Counted from the first letter of the stretch, positions 25,881 through 34,405 are shown. The stretch is 64,000 nt of DNA from an uncultured Anaeromusa sp. (GCF_963676855.1 NZ_OY781460.1:372001-436000); one strand, 5' to 3'. Numbers and translations: made by a program. The notes: a model not told the origin generated them from the letters alone.

Positions 25881-26933
25881 ATGAACACAATTACTTTACC
25901 CATCGGCTGGGATACGCTACAACTTTGGATGTTACCTACAGCAATTATCCTTATTTCTCTTTTGACGGGCCTCTTGCTCAACCGCTTGGTATCCCAGCGA
26001 CTACGAGCAATTCCTCTTTCCGAGTCCATGGAGCAAGCCCACGAATTATTTGTCCATGCTTTTCGCGGCATCCCCATTCTCTGGTCGCTCATGGGCGGCA
26101 TTTATTTGACTACGCGCACAGTATCACTAGCGTCGAACATCCAGCAGCTTTTGTCTAGCGCACTTTTAGCGTTAGTGCTGCTCTCCGCTACGTTGGTAGC
26201 CGCCCGCATTGTCGGCGGTTTAGCGACCCTATATGCGAAACGCGCTCAAACCATTTTACCTACCACTTCCATCTTGGTCACGATTGCCGAAGTGTTTGTA
26301 TTTCTCCTCGGCGCCCTAATCACCTTAGAATCATTGGGCATTTCCATTACGCCCATCCTCACCGCCTTAGGCGTTGGCGGCTTAGCCGTGGCTCTGGCCC
26401 TTCAAGATACCTTGGCCAATCTGTTCGCTGGTCTTAGCATTTTATTCTCCCGCCAACTCCGTCCTGGCGATTATATTTGCCTCAGCACCAAGGAAGAAGG
26501 GCACATTAGCGATATCAACTGGCGCAGTACTACAATACGCACGCTCAGCCAGCAGACCGTCATCATTCCCAACGTCAAAGTCGCTCAATCCATCATTACC
26601 AATTATTCCTTTCCCAGCCCCCAATTATCTGTTGTCATTCCCGCTTCAGTCGCCTACGACAGCAATCTGGAGCAAGTTGAGGCAATCACGCTGGAAGAAG
26701 TCAACGCTGTGCTGCACGAAGCCATGGACTCGCCGCCGCAAGAAGAACCGTTGATTCGCTTCCACACCTTCGGCGATTCCGGCATCTCCTTCAACATTAT
26801 CTTTACCGTACATGAGTACAGCGAGCTTTCCCCTTTACGGCACGCTTTAATTAAGCGCTTGATTAAGCGCTACCGCCAGGAAGGTATTGTTATTCCTTAT
26901 CCCACAAGGGAAGTATTTTTAAAGAATCATTAA
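25881..26933 (+). CDS. Small-conductance mechanosensitive channel, MscS family
   Basis: 350 residues. Helices at about 17-35, 60-80, 88-108 and 130-155 lead into the pore helix ILTALGVGGLAVALALQDTLANLFAGL, the Gly/Ala-rich MscS signature. The beta domain RPGDYICL...GHISDINWRSTTIRT and IIPNVKVAQSIITNYS follow, then an alpha/beta C-domain. It opens under membrane tension to relieve osmotic shock. GGAGG lies 9 nt before the ATG. Confidence 0.92.
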   Translation: MNTITLPIGWDTLQLWMLPTAIILISLLTGLLLNRLVSQRLRAIPLSESMEQAHELFVHAFRGIPILWSLMGGIYLTTRTVSLASNIQQLLSSALLALVLLSATLVAARIVGGLATLYAKRAQTILPTTSILVTIAEVFVFLLGALITLESLGISITPILTALGVGGLAVALALQDTLANLFAGLSILFSRQLRPGDYICLSTKEEGHISDINWRSTTIRTLSQQTVIIPNVKVAQSIITNYSFPSPQLSVVIPASVAYDSNLEQVEAITLEEVNAVLHEAMDSPPQEEPLIRFHTFGDSGISFNIIFTVHEYSELSPLRHALIKRLIKRYRQEGIVIPYPTREVFLKNH

Positions 26934-26968
26934 AAGCAAGCGCGGTTTATCTCGCGCTTGCTTTTTCT
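26933..26968 (+). terminator. Terminator of the mscS gene
   Basis: AAGCAAGCGCG-gtttatct-CGCGCTTGCTT followed by TTTCTTTTT. Confidence 0.9.
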
Positions 26969-26986
26969 TTTTATAGGCGCTATACT
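26958..26986 (+). promoter_or_regulatory. Promoter of rpsF-ssb-rpsR
   Basis: TTGCTT (26958-26963), 17 nt, TATACT (26981-26986). The -35 overlaps the preceding terminator. The leader carries a GCTCCgttCCGttGGAGC hairpin (about 27021-27043) that could be the S6:S18 autoregulatory element; this is a weak suggestion. Confidence 0.55.
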
Positions 26987-27070
26987 AGATAAGTCAAGTT
27001 GGCAGTTGCCGCTTGAACCTTCTGCTCCGTTCCGTTGGAGCGGGGCCATCAGTCCAAAGGAGGTGATTTC

Positions 27071-27355
27071 GTGAGAAAGTACGAAGTCATGTTTATCATC
27101 AAGTCGCAGGAAGAAGAAGCTACCAACGCTGTCATTACCAAGTTCGAGAACCTGATCAAGAACAACGGTGGTGAAGTCGTCAAAATTGACCGTTGGGGTA
27201 AAAAACGCCTGGCGTACGAAGTGAAGAAGAATCTCGAAGGTTTCTACTGCCTGATCCACTTCACTGCAGAACCCGCCGTCGTTGCTGAACTCGATCGTGT
27301 ACTGAAGATTACTGAAGACGTTATCAAGCACATGATTGTCAAGCAAGAGGCATAA
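27071..27355 (+). CDS. rpsF: Ribosomal protein bS6
   Basis: 94 residues from the GTG at 27071, preceded by AAAGGAGGTGA; the open frame begins 12 codons earlier without a ribosome site. The sequence starts [15 protein letters not shown] and contains [21 protein letters not shown], typical of S6. It assembles on the 30S platform with S18, whose gene is two positions downstream. Confidence 0.97.
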   Translation: MRKYEVMFIIKSQEEEATNAVITKFENLIKNNGGEVVKIDRWGKKRLAYEVKKNLEGFYCLIHFTAEPAVVAELDRVLKITEDVIKHMIVKQEA

Positions 27356-27370
27356 TCCAGGAGGAACATC

Positions 27371-27802
27371 ATGAACAAGGTGATACTGGTAGGTCGTCTC
27401 GCCCAGGATCCGGAAGTGCGTTACACCGCTAACGGCAAGGCCGTCGCCACATTCTCGCTGGCTGTCAGCCGCCGGGTTGGGCAAGGCCAAGAAAGCACTG
27501 ACTTTATTCCCATCGTTTCATGGGAAAAGCTGGCTGAAATCTGTGGCAACAATCTCACCAAGGGCCGTCGTATCCTCGTTGAAGGCCGTCTGCAAATTCG
27601 TTCTTACGAAGCGCAAGACGGGCAGAAACGTCGCGTCGCTGAAGTTATCGCACAAAACATTGAATTTCTTGACAGCAACCGCGCCTCGGGTAATTCCGGC
27701 GAAAGCGGCGCTGCTGGCAACAGCCAAACCAATCAAAGCAACAATCAGCAAGACGGCTTCGGCTTCGGGCCAAGTATCCCTGAAGAAGACATTCCATTTT
27801 AA
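27371..27802 (+). CDS. ssb: Single-stranded DNA-binding protein
   Basis: 143 residues. The OB fold begins [30 protein letters not shown] and [14 protein letters not shown] are present. A Gln/Asn/Gly-rich linker of about 30 residues ends in the acidic tip EEDIPF, which recruits partner proteins. It coats single-stranded DNA in replication and repair. AGGAGG lies 7 nt ahead; 15 nt after rpsF. Confidence 0.97.
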   Translation: MNKVILVGRLAQDPEVRYTANGKAVATFSLAVSRRVGQGQESTDFIPIVSWEKLAEICGNNLTKGRRILVEGRLQIRSYEAQDGQKRRVAEVIAQNIEFLDSNRASGNSGESGAAGNSQTNQSNNQQDGFGFGPSIPEEDIPF

Positions 27803-27816
27803 AGGGGGTTTCAGCA

Positions 27817-28047
27817 GTGAGACGGGAAAGAGGCAGAAAACCGAAAAAGAAAATTTGCAGCTTCTGCGTGGATAAAGTGACCAGCATCGATTATAAAGAT
27901 ATCGTGAAATTGCGTCGCTATACCACCGAGCGTGGCAAAATCCTTCCCCGCCGCATCTCCGGCAACTGCGCCAAGCATCAGCGTCAGCTGACTTTGGCCA
28001 TCAAACGGGCGCGTAATATCGTCCTGTTGCCCTTCACGGCGGAGTAA
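27817..28047 (+). CDS. rpsR: Ribosomal protein bS18
   Basis: 76 residues, GTG start. It shows [16 protein letters not shown] at the N-terminus, [19 protein letters not shown] and [14 protein letters not shown]. The two cysteines of the KxCxFC stretch are a C+ type zinc-ribbon remnant. It partners S6 on the 30S platform. Last gene of the operon, followed by a strong terminator. Confidence 0.97.
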   Translation: MRRERGRKPKKKICSFCVDKVTSIDYKDIVKLRRYTTERGKILPRRISGNCAKHQRQLTLAIKRARNIVLLPFTAE

Positions 28048-28062
28048 GAACTACTTATAAGA

Positions 28063-28097
28063 AAAACCGGCAGCGTTTACGCAGCCGGTTTTTTTAT
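28063..28097 (+). terminator. Terminator of the rpsF operon
   Basis: ACCGGC-ag-CGTttACG-ca-GCCGGT followed by T7. Confidence 0.88.
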
Positions 28098-28102
28098 TAT
28101 TT

Positions 28103-28205
28103 CGAGGGATTCGTCAGAAATACTCGACAGAGCCCCACTATGTCTGTGTTTTCTTTCTCATCTGACGAAAAATCCTCTCTCTTTGGCGAAGCGTTCATTA
28201 TATCA
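28103..28205 (-). repeat. R1 structured repeat, copy D (inverted, diverged)
   Basis: On the minus strand GAGAGGATTTTTCGTCAGA, then GAAAGAAAACACAGACATAG, GGGGCTCTGTCGAG and TTTCTGACGAATCCCTC. The core stem has GACA/TGTC where copies A-C have GGCA/TGCC (or TACC), a compensatory change. The outer arms cannot be matched. Confidence 0.55.
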
Positions 28206-28276
28206 CCAGCTCCCTAACGGGATACAAGAATTCCTTTAAGGACTTTTTTTTATTCTCTGGCTTTTCTCTGACGAAG

Positions 28277-28328
28277 ACCGGTTGCTATGCCATCCATGGC
28301 GCAACCGGTACTAGGCACTTCACGTGCC
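28277..28328 (-). repeat. R3 covarying hairpins, locus 2
   Basis: On the minus strand GGCAC-gtgaa-GTGCC is followed by ACCGGTTGC-GCCATGGATGGCATA-GCAACCGGT. The loops match locus 1 (13790-13840), but both stems have changed on both sides (GGAAC/GTTCC to GGCAC/GTGCC; GGATGC/GCATCC to GGTTGC/GCAACC). It overlaps the last codons of the FrhB-like gene. Confidence 0.65.
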
Positions 28329-29468
28329 GTCGCTGTTACTCTGTATTCCGTTCTTTCTCTTCTTTCTCCTTTTTTTCAAAACATACTCCAGGCCGAACTG
28401 CCGGAAGTCCTCCCAAAAGCGCTCCCTTTCCGGCGGCAGCGCACCTGGACGGCTCAGCCGCTGCTGCTCTTGCAGTGATTCCGCCGCGGGCCGCTCTTCA
28501 AAGAGCAAGTCTTCCCTGCACTGCTCCAGCAACGCGGCTCCTTGCTCAGAATTGACCATCACTAGCGATACGCCCAACAAATCAAACCACTCGGGCTGAT
28601 ACTTCTCAATCCCCCAATAATCGGCGATTGTCAAATCCGAAGCTCGCTGCACATCGGCAAAACGGCAGCAAGAACAGGATGGCCGCGTAATGGCCCCCAC
28701 TTTAAAAAACAGCTGATAAAACCGGTCATCCTCCCGTAACACCGTTTCGCCGTCCAAAGAATATAAAAATCCTTTGTTGCTGTTGGCCCGGCTCCAGCCG
28801 TCTTTTTTCGAGCGAAACTGAACATGGGTCAGCTTGCCGGTGTTCTCCTTTTCCAATAACTCTTTATAGGCCTCCCAGATGTACGGGCTAGGAATGCTAT
28901 GGCAAATCAGATCACATACATAAAGATTAGGCAACAGCGGCGAACCTTGCAAAAAAGAACGCAATCCCGCCGCCTGGCAAGGCGTTCCGGTAAATAGTAC
29001 CTTGCGGCCCTTTTGCAAGTCCTCCGTAACCTGTATAAAGGCTTCTCCTAAATCACTTTGGACATACTTAGAAATACGCATACGATCTCGCTGCGCCGCC
29101 GTCTCCGCCCGTTTATGCGCAACACGAAACGTCTCGTCATAATCGGCTCCATACACAATACCGCCCTGCCGTAACACAGCATCCGATACAGCGGTAAATG
29201 CGCCGCCAGAAGTTGATTGCGCCAGCACTTCTTGCGAGCGATGGCGGGCCGCATAAAAACGCGGTAGCCCTGCTTCTTTGAAATGACCCTCTCGTTGAAA
29301 AGGACAGCGCACCTTACATACGCCGCAATCAATGCAGTTTTCCTGCTGAATGTCCGGATATAAGAAACCTTCCTCGTCCGCTTGCATGAAAATAGCTCCT
29401 TTAGGGCAAAGTCGAACGCAAGCACCGCAGCCGGAACAATCCGTCTTACTTTCATAGACCCTTTCCAT
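28320..29468 (-). CDS. FrhB/FdhB-like iron-sulfur oxidoreductase (Coenzyme F420 hydrogenase beta family)
   Basis: 382 residues. Two N-terminal [4Fe-4S] motifs, CSGCGACVRLCP and CIDCGVCKVRCP, are followed by FrhB_N/FrhB_C signatures: STSGGAFTAVSDAVL, VLFTGTPCQAAGLRSFL and LICHSIPSP, and CSCCRFADVQRASDLTIADYWG. Stand-alone members occur in non-methanogens, where they act as flavin/Fe-S reductases or in polysaccharide loci; the electron partner here is unknown. The basic C-terminal tail (KKRRKKRK) runs into an R3 repeat. No clear ribosome site at the ATG. Confidence 0.82.
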   Translation of the reverse strand: MERVYESKTDCSGCGACVRLCPKGAIFMQADEEGFLYPDIQQENCIDCGVCKVRCPFQREGHFKEAGLPRFYAARHRSQEVLAQSTSGGAFTAVSDAVLRQGGIVYGADYDETFRVAHKRAETAAQRDRMRISKYVQSDLGEAFIQVTEDLQKGRKVLFTGTPCQAAGLRSFLQGSPLLPNLYVCDLICHSIPSPYIWEAYKELLEKENTGKLTHVQFRSKKDGWSRANSNKGFLYSLDGETVLREDDRFYQLFFKVGAITRPSCSCCRFADVQRASDLTIADYWGIEKYQPEWFDLLGVSLVMVNSEQGAALLEQCREDLLFEERPAAESLQEQQRLSRPGALPPERERFWEDFRQFGLEYVLKKRRKKRKNGIQSNSDGT

Positions 29469-29505
29469 TCTCTATACACCGTCCTCTAGCTACTCTTGCA
29501 CTTAT

Positions 29506-30147
29506 TTACGCTAGTCCCATTTTCACCGCCATTACTAACAATAAAAAGCCGGTAACTGCCTTGATCCGGCATTGAATTTTCGGCTGCAACAACCGCCCTC
29601 TAATGCGCGAAACCAAAAAGATAAAGCATGCATACCACCCCAGCAACAAACCGACAAAAATCAGAGTCAATACCCAAACTTGCATTAATAGGCTATAGGA
29701 AGCATTCATGTACTGTGGAAAGATCGACAGAAAAACAAACGCCGCCTGCACATTCAAAATATTGCTGCCAAAGCCTTTCAAAAAAGAATACCCTAACGAT
29801 TCCACCGGCGCAGTATCCTTCTCACCGCATTCAGGCGATAAAGTCTGCCCCTGCAGCAACCAAGCGCCCCTCAGGCTAGACAATGCTAAAAACAACAAAT
29901 AGGCCATCCCCAGCCAGCGTATCCAATTATGCAGCTGAGGCGACTCCATCAAAAGCAGCATCAAGCCCAGCCCTGATAAAAGTGCGTAGACAAACATAGA
30001 AACCGCTACACCGAGAACATTGCAGACCGCTGCCCGTTTGCCCAGCACAAGACCTGACTGCAGCACTAACACCTGATTAGCGCCAGGAGAAATAATCATC
30101 AACAAAACAAGTATAACAAAGGAATATAGTTCTCCCTGCCCAAACAC
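29506..30147 (-). CDS. LysE/RhtB family amino-acid exporter
   Basis: 213 residues, six hydrophobic helices. The N-terminal signature MIISPGANQVLVLQSGLVLGKRAA is the SPGP-like LysE motif. FGSNILNVQAAFVFLSIFPQYM corresponds to the N-P-K-A loop with substitutions. It should export an amino acid or derivative across the inner membrane. A LysR regulator gene lies 550 bases away in divergent orientation, as in many lysE loci. Confidence 0.88.
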   Translation of the reverse strand: MFGQGELYSFVILVLLMIISPGANQVLVLQSGLVLGKRAAVCNVLGVAVSMFVYALLSGLGLMLLLMESPQLHNWIRWLGMAYLLFLALSSLRGAWLLQGQTLSPECGEKDTAPVESLGYSFLKGFGSNILNVQAAFVFLSIFPQYMNASYSLLMQVWVLTLIFVGLLLGWYACFIFLVSRIRGRLLQPKIQCRIKAVTGFLLLVMAVKMGLA

Positions 30148-30168
30148 AACAACACTCCTTTAAACTAT

Positions 30169-30579
30169 TTATACTAACTGCAGTTGCATAGACTCCGGCA
30201 CCATTTGCCGAAGATGCTCTTGCAACCGCCGCATCTCAAAAACTTCCCAGGCCTCTTTTAGCGCAGCTCGCTCATCAATAAATGCATAAAACCAAAAGAA
30301 AGAATTCATTCCCTGCAACAGTTGCCGCAGTTCCAGCTGCAAGCTCTCATCCAACGTAAATGCAAAGTCTTCAAGCCATCTTTGCATCACTTCCCGGGTA
30401 ATGGGCTTAATATACACCAAATCCCTTCCAACCTCCCGTTTGTAAACAACCTGGCCGGAACCTAAATCAAGAAACGCTTTTCGTCCCTCTTGCTGTGCCA
30501 TAAGCCCGTCAGCCAATTCTTTAATGCGCACCTGCACAAAGTTCTTAGGGGAATGAGAATGCTGCCCGCTCTGCGTCAT
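30169..30579 (-). CDS. Uncharacterised protein, UPF0158-like
   Basis: 136 residues. The pattern IKELADGLMAQQEGRKAFLDLGSGQVVY, then MQRWLEDFAF and a Phe/Trp-rich FFWFYAFIDERAALKEAWEVFEMRRL, resembles UPF0158 proteins (a beta strand with a D-x-x-S/T-G-x-V-V turn, then helices with W-x-x-F). No catalytic residues are evident and the function is unknown. GGAGG lies 6 nt before the ATG; 21 nt before lysE on the same strand, so probably cotranscribed. Confidence 0.55.
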   Translation of the reverse strand: MTQSGQHSHSPKNFVQVRIKELADGLMAQQEGRKAFLDLGSGQVVYKREVGRDLVYIKPITREVMQRWLEDFAFTLDESLQLELRQLLQGMNSFFWFYAFIDERAALKEAWEVFEMRRLQEHLRQMVPESMQLQLV

Positions 30580-30698
30580 CTGCCGCCTCCATTTAGAAAT
30601 ACCCTATCCATTGATTTGGTTTTATTGTACATTGGCATATTTCTAATGTAAAATGAATAAACAGGATACGATTAATTCATTATTTTTATAGGTGATAT

Positions 30699-31571
30699 AT
30701 GCAGCATTATGATCTGGAAGCTTTTTTAATGGTTGAAAAAACTCGTTCTTTCACTAAAGCCGCTCAATTGCTCCACATTTCCCAGCCGGCCATAAGCCAC
30801 CGTTTAAAATCCCTAGAAGCTTCGCTAGGCTTTACCCTTTTCGAGCGTCGCAAAGGGCAGAAAAAAATTCACCTAACCCCTAAAGGCGAGGCGTTTATCT
30901 CGTTGGCGCAACGCTGGCATGCGCTTTGGCAAAAAGTACACATCTTGCAGCGTCAAGACCTGCCACCATCAGTAGCCATTGGCGCTACCGACAGCCTAAA
31001 CACCACCCTGTTACCTTTGCTCTATCGTCAGCTAGCAGACTACTCCCCTAAAATCCAATTAAGAGTGACTACCAAAACCTCGTTAGAGCTGTATGATTTA
31101 GTGGAAAAGCAAGAACTCGACCTCGCCTTCGTCCTCCGCGAAGTAAACTCCGGCAACGTCATCAGCGAGCCGGTCTTTAACGAATCGATGGCGGTAATCT
31201 GCCATCAACGCCTTAATAACGGCAACGGTCTTTTGGCTCCTTCTGAGCTGCAGGCGCAGCATGAAGTATTTCTCGATTGGGGCCCCTCCTTTATGGTCTG
31301 GCACAATCGTTGGTGGGACCCGCGTGCTACGCCACATATAGAGGTAGATACTGTTTCTTTAATCGCCTCGCAACTGACCTCTCCCGAACACTGGGCCATT
31401 GTGCCTAAATCCTTTGCGCACTCCCATTCCCTGCCGTCCGACTTTCAACTGTTGGAGTTTTCAGAACCGCCGCCACTGCGCGTCTGCTACAAAATCTCCA
31501 ACCGCTTCGCCCAATCGAAGAGCCGACAAGCTCTTGAGCTTGTCGCTCAATACTTGCCTTCCCTATTATGA
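30699..31571 (+). CDS. LysR family transcriptional regulator
   Basis: 290 residues. Winged helix-turn-helix at 1-60 (LEAFLMVEKTRSFTKAAQLLHISQPAISHRLKSLEA) and a LysR substrate domain from about residue 90 (VAIGATDSLNTTLLPLLYRQL). Divergent from the UPF0158-like gene and lysE, so those are the likely targets. The inducer cannot be read from the sequence. Confidence 0.93.
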   Translation: MQHYDLEAFLMVEKTRSFTKAAQLLHISQPAISHRLKSLEASLGFTLFERRKGQKKIHLTPKGEAFISLAQRWHALWQKVHILQRQDLPPSVAIGATDSLNTTLLPLLYRQLADYSPKIQLRVTTKTSLELYDLVEKQELDLAFVLREVNSGNVISEPVFNESMAVICHQRLNNGNGLLAPSELQAQHEVFLDWGPSFMVWHNRWWDPRATPHIEVDTVSLIASQLTSPEHWAIVPKSFAHSHSLPSDFQLLEFSEPPPLRVCYKISNRFAQSKSRQALELVAQYLPSLL

Positions 31572-31616
31572 TAAAAACAAGCACAGAAAGAATCTACGGA
31601 GAGTTGTCTTTGCTAT

Positions 31617-31658
31617 AACTAAAAAATCCTGACGCACAAGCGTCAGGATTTTTTAGTT
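31617..31658. terminator. Bidirectional terminator
   Basis: AACTAAAAAATCCTGACGC-acaa-GCGTCAGGATTTTTTAGTT, perfectly symmetric, between the convergent LysR and PNPOx-like genes. Confidence 0.92.
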
Positions 31659-31689
31659 GTTTGATATATTCGTTTTTTCTAACCAGCTA

Positions 31690-32091
31690 TCAAACGGTGA
31701 TTTCCCGCTGCGGCTTTCCCGAAAAGTCGGCCAAAATAGCTTGCCCGTGCTCCAAATAGAAAATCTCAAACACCGGATTGTCTGGCGTCTTATAAATGGA
31801 CTTTACCAACGGATTGGCTTCCAGAATGGCAGCCTTTATTACCATATCCTGCGAAAAATGAATTTCCCCTCGCAGGCGCACCCAAGCAAACTTGGGAGAT
31901 ACGCTGGAAAACTCAACAAAGGGATGGGCCTGCAACTGCTGGTACACGTCCTTGGCATTGCTGGTACAAAAGTAAAACCGACCTCCCTCTTCCAGCATAA
32001 ACTGAAAAGGCCTTACGCGCGGCTTGCCGCCCTCCACCGTAGCCAAAAAACCATTTCCATTTTCCTTCAAAAACTCACGTACTTCTTGCAT
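31690..32091 (-). CDS. Pyridoxamine 5'-phosphate oxidase-like flavoprotein
   Basis: 133 residues. Split-barrel FMN-binding fold: FLKENGNGFLATVEGGKPRVRPF at the start, RFYFCTSNAKDVYQQLQAHP, then FAWVRLRGEIHFSQD. Such small members bind FMN or F420/heme; the substrate is unknown and vitamin B6 synthesis should not be assumed. GGAGG lies before the ATG. It follows marR, and a TTAGACGTCTAA palindrome lies 104 bases upstream of the start. Confidence 0.85.
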   Translation of the reverse strand: MQEVREFLKENGNGFLATVEGGKPRVRPFQFMLEEGGRFYFCTSNAKDVYQQLQAHPFVEFSSVSPKFAWVRLRGEIHFSQDMVIKAAILEANPLVKSIYKTPDNPVFEIFYLEHGQAILADFSGKPQREITV

Positions 32092-32194
32092 CTTGTGTTC
32101 CTCCAGATAAATTTATTAAGAGCAATACGCTCTCTATCATAACGCTCGCGCGTATGACCGCCTATAAACAGCCAAGCTCTGTCACGGCAATAAG

Positions 32195-32206
32195 TTAGAC
32201 GTCTAA
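32195..32206. promoter_or_regulatory. Probable MarR operator upstream of the PNPOx-like gene
   Basis: The perfect palindrome TTAGACGTCTAA, embedded in AATTAGACGTCTAACTTATTG, shares TTAGAC-TCxAA with the sequence inside the marR promoter spacer at 32796-32812. Confidence 0.5.
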
Positions 32207-32319
32207 TTATGTTGTTAAAAAAGATTGCCGCAGACGAAAAAGCTCAACTTATGCTATCCCTTAAAAAGGCTGGCATAAACAAGTTTCTCTCCAAACACGG
32301 CAGTGCTGCTTACAATAGC

Positions 32320-32757
32320 TCAGCAAATTGTTGGGCAAAAATTAAGCTTCACCTTGCTTAGCAGTCGCTCTACTTCCTCGGCTTCTTCCTCGGATAACTC
32401 CGCATATACGCGGTAATTTACTACCTCAGAAATTTCACGAAAAACCAGTTCTAACGCCTGCCCCTTATCCGTCAAACGCAGTAGCGTAATCCTGCCGTCT
32501 TCACTGCTTTTTCGCCGCTGTACATACCCGAAAGCCTCCAGCTTTTCCACCAGCACGGTCACCGTAGGCTTAGATCTGTGGATCTTCCTGGCCAGCTCTT
32601 GCATCGTATATTCTTTACCGCCAAAAAGCAATTGCATAATGCCTCCGTGGCTAGGTACAATTCCTTCAATGCCTCGTTTTTTCAGTTCTTGAATAATTTG
32701 TTTGTGCGCTGCCTCTGCAATCCGGCTGCAAAGAGCGATGGCGTTTCCTTGTCTCAT
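32320..32757 (-). CDS. MarR family transcriptional regulator
   Basis: 145 residues from the ATG at 32757 (AAAGGAG 9 nt upstream; an in-frame TTG precedes it). The winged helix is YTMQELARKIHRSKPTVTVLVEKLEAFGYVQRR with the wing SSEDGRITLLRLTDKG. Dimerisation helices flank it. It probably represses itself and the downstream PNPOx-like gene through the two related sites. Confidence 0.9.
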   Translation of the reverse strand: MRQGNAIALCSRIAEAAHKQIIQELKKRGIEGIVPSHGGIMQLLFGGKEYTMQELARKIHRSKPTVTVLVEKLEAFGYVQRRKSSEDGRITLLRLTDKGQALELVFREISEVVNYRVYAELSEEEAEEVERLLSKVKLNFCPTIC

Positions 32758-32789
32758 CAAACAGTTCTCCTTTGGGATGTCGCAATTAC

Positions 32790-32818
32790 AATATAATTCG
32801 ATGTCTAACTTTTGTCAA
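32790..32818 (-). promoter_or_regulatory. marR promoter with operator in its spacer
   Basis: TTGACA (32813-32818), 17 nt, TATATT (32790-32795). The spacer holds GTTAGACATCGAAT, related to the palindrome at 32195. This placement suits autorepression. Confidence 0.6.
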
Positions 32819-32874
32819 GGCGAATAACTTGTGAAAAATTAATATTATTATCTTTTATTTTTTTGTCAGAATAG

Positions 32875-32903
32875 TTGCAAAAATCATTGCTTCATGGTAT
32901 ATT
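32875..32903 (+). promoter_or_regulatory. Promoter of the 6S-like RNA
   Basis: TTGCAA (32875-32880), 17 nt, TATATT (32898-32903). Transcription would start at about 32909-32911. Confidence 0.75.
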
Positions 32904-32908
32904 ATAAG

Positions 32909-33121
32909 TGAACTCGCTGGCATTCCCCAGATCGAATTCCTGTCAACCCGGTGGTGTCAATTGGTGTTCGTTATCCCAGTTTTGTCGAATCCTCGTTCAC
33001 CTGTCCCGTGGGTCTTCAAGGGCCGAAAAGTTGGAATGCCAAGCCTAGTCGCGAGCCTCATGCCAGCGAGACTCTTCCCACCGCCTTGTCGAACGCGACA
33101 AGACGGTGGGTTTTTCTTTTT
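32909..33121 (+). ncRNA. ssrS: Small non-coding RNA, probable 6S RNA
   Basis: A strong promoter and a strong terminator (CCCACCGcCTTGTCG-aacg-CGACAAGaCGGTGGG then T5, 33077-33115) bracket about 170 nt with no convincing frame. The ends pair perfectly (CTCGCTGGCAT at 32912, ATGCCAGCGAG at 33060). An interior GGCATTCC/GGAATGCC pairing competes with this closing stem. A long closing stem around an open central region and the 3' element CAAGCCTAGTCGCGAGCCTC are 6S-like. It lacks the GGAAGCAGC of SRP RNA and is too short for RNase P or tmRNA. A covariance-model search would decide. Confidence 0.55.
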
Positions 33122-33209
33122 GTTCAAAAGCAGGATTTTGGTCCCTTTACGCCTAATTAATTGAGAATGTAATTTGGTTTTCATGTACTGTGTGAAAGGT
33201 GGCCACAAA

Positions 33210-34316
33210 ATGCTGCGGGTTTCCGTCTCTCTTCTGCAACCAGGCATGGTTACAGCTCACAATATTTACAACAGCGAAGGCGTACTTTTAGTCAGCGCCG
33301 ACCGCGAATTGGATGAACAATATGTCGCCCGCCTTAAAACCTTAGGCTTGCGGTCTATCTATGTAAAAAACATGCTCTATAGCGGTCTGGAGCTGCCTGA
33401 AGACCTCCTGGAAGAAGATGATCGGCGTCTTTTGGTCAAGCAAGTCCAACAAGTATATAAGACCTTCCAAGAAAACGGCCAAATTGAAATTGATGCTTTA
33501 AAACCGCGAATTAACCGTCTTGTCAGCGAAATCATTCGCAATCGTCATATGATGGTCCACTTTGTCGATTGCCGTACGAACGAAGACTATCTTTACGCCC
33601 ATGTGGTTAATGTCGCCATGATGTCTGTCTTGGTAGCCGCGACCATGGAACTTAATGAAGAACGGCTGCGCGATCTTGCCATGGGAGCCGTTCTCCACGA
33701 CATCGGCGAAATGCTCATCCCTAATGAAATACTAAATAAGCCCAGCAAGCTTACCCCTGCCGAATGGGATGTAATTCACAGCCATACTACCAAAGGCTTT
33801 GAAGCCTTGCGCAAGGTACGCGATTTATCCATTCTCTCCGCCCATATTGCATATCAGCATCATGAAAATTTTGATGGCAGCGGCTATCCGCGCAAGCTCG
33901 TCAATGATGATATTCACGAATACGCTCGTCTTAGCGCCATTCCCAACATGTTTGACGCCCTCATTTCCGACCGCCCCCAGCGCCGCGGTTTTTTGCCCCA
34001 TGAAGCCTATGAGCTTCTCATGACGCTGAGTGGCCGCTATGTCGACCCTTATTATTTGGATGCATTTTTGCGCACCGTTGCCATTTACCCCATCGGCAGC
34101 ATTGTCCGCTTAGATAGTGGTGAATTCGGCATTGTCACCAAGGTACTTCCGCGACTGCAGATGCGTCCCACCATCAGCCTCTTAGCCGACCCGAACGGTC
34201 GTCCCTACCCGACTCCCTTTGAAATGGACCTAACGCAAAACTTGACTACGCAAATCACCAAAGTATTGAGAGAAGAAGAAGTCCTCTTTCTTAGCCGCAG
34301 TTTTAAAGGAATTTGA
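33210..34316 (+). CDS. HD-GYP domain protein, probable c-di-GMP phosphodiesterase
   Basis: 368 residues from the ATG at 33210, with AAAGGTGG 7 nt upstream; the longer frame from 33174 lacks a site. An N-terminal DUF3391-like region (about 1-110) precedes the HD-GYP domain: VLHDIGEMLIPNEILNKP, HSHTTKGFEAL, YQHHENFDGSGYPR. The metal-binding HD and HHE...DGSGYP residues are intact, so c-di-GMP hydrolysis is plausible. The usual D-x-F-DAL segment reads IPNMFDALIS. Cytoplasmic; no sensor domain or membrane helix. Confidence 0.9.
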   Translation: MLRVSVSLLQPGMVTAHNIYNSEGVLLVSADRELDEQYVARLKTLGLRSIYVKNMLYSGLELPEDLLEEDDRRLLVKQVQQVYKTFQENGQIEIDALKPRINRLVSEIIRNRHMMVHFVDCRTNEDYLYAHVVNVAMMSVLVAATMELNEERLRDLAMGAVLHDIGEMLIPNEILNKPSKLTPAEWDVIHSHTTKGFEALRKVRDLSILSAHIAYQHHENFDGSGYPRKLVNDDIHEYARLSAIPNMFDALISDRPQRRGFLPHEAYELLMTLSGRYVDPYYLDAFLRTVAIYPIGSIVRLDSGEFGIVTKVLPRLQMRPTISLLADPNGRPYPTPFEMDLTQNLTTQITKVLREEEVLFLSRSFKGI

Positions 34317-34324
34317 AAATACTG

Positions 34325-34360
34325 GGCCGCTTAGGAACATTAGTTTCAAGCGGCCTTTAT
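34325..34360 (+). terminator. Terminator of the HD-GYP gene
   Basis: GGCCGCTT-(15 nt)-AAGCGGCC followed by TTTATTA, 9 nt past the stop. A further CCGCCCTAGGGCGG palindrome follows at 34371. Confidence 0.8.
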
Positions 34361-34405
34361 TACTAAAAAACCGCCCTAGGGCGGCATGAAGGCGGTGGTC
34401 AACCT

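Noticed and set aside
25618..25884. 88-codon plus-strand frame
   Set aside because: It is the antisense of the YjfB-like gene, which has better start, terminator and family evidence.
32951..33247. Three overlapping 65-95 codon frames
   Set aside because: They lie on the 6S-like RNA with its own promoter and terminator; their translations resemble no protein.
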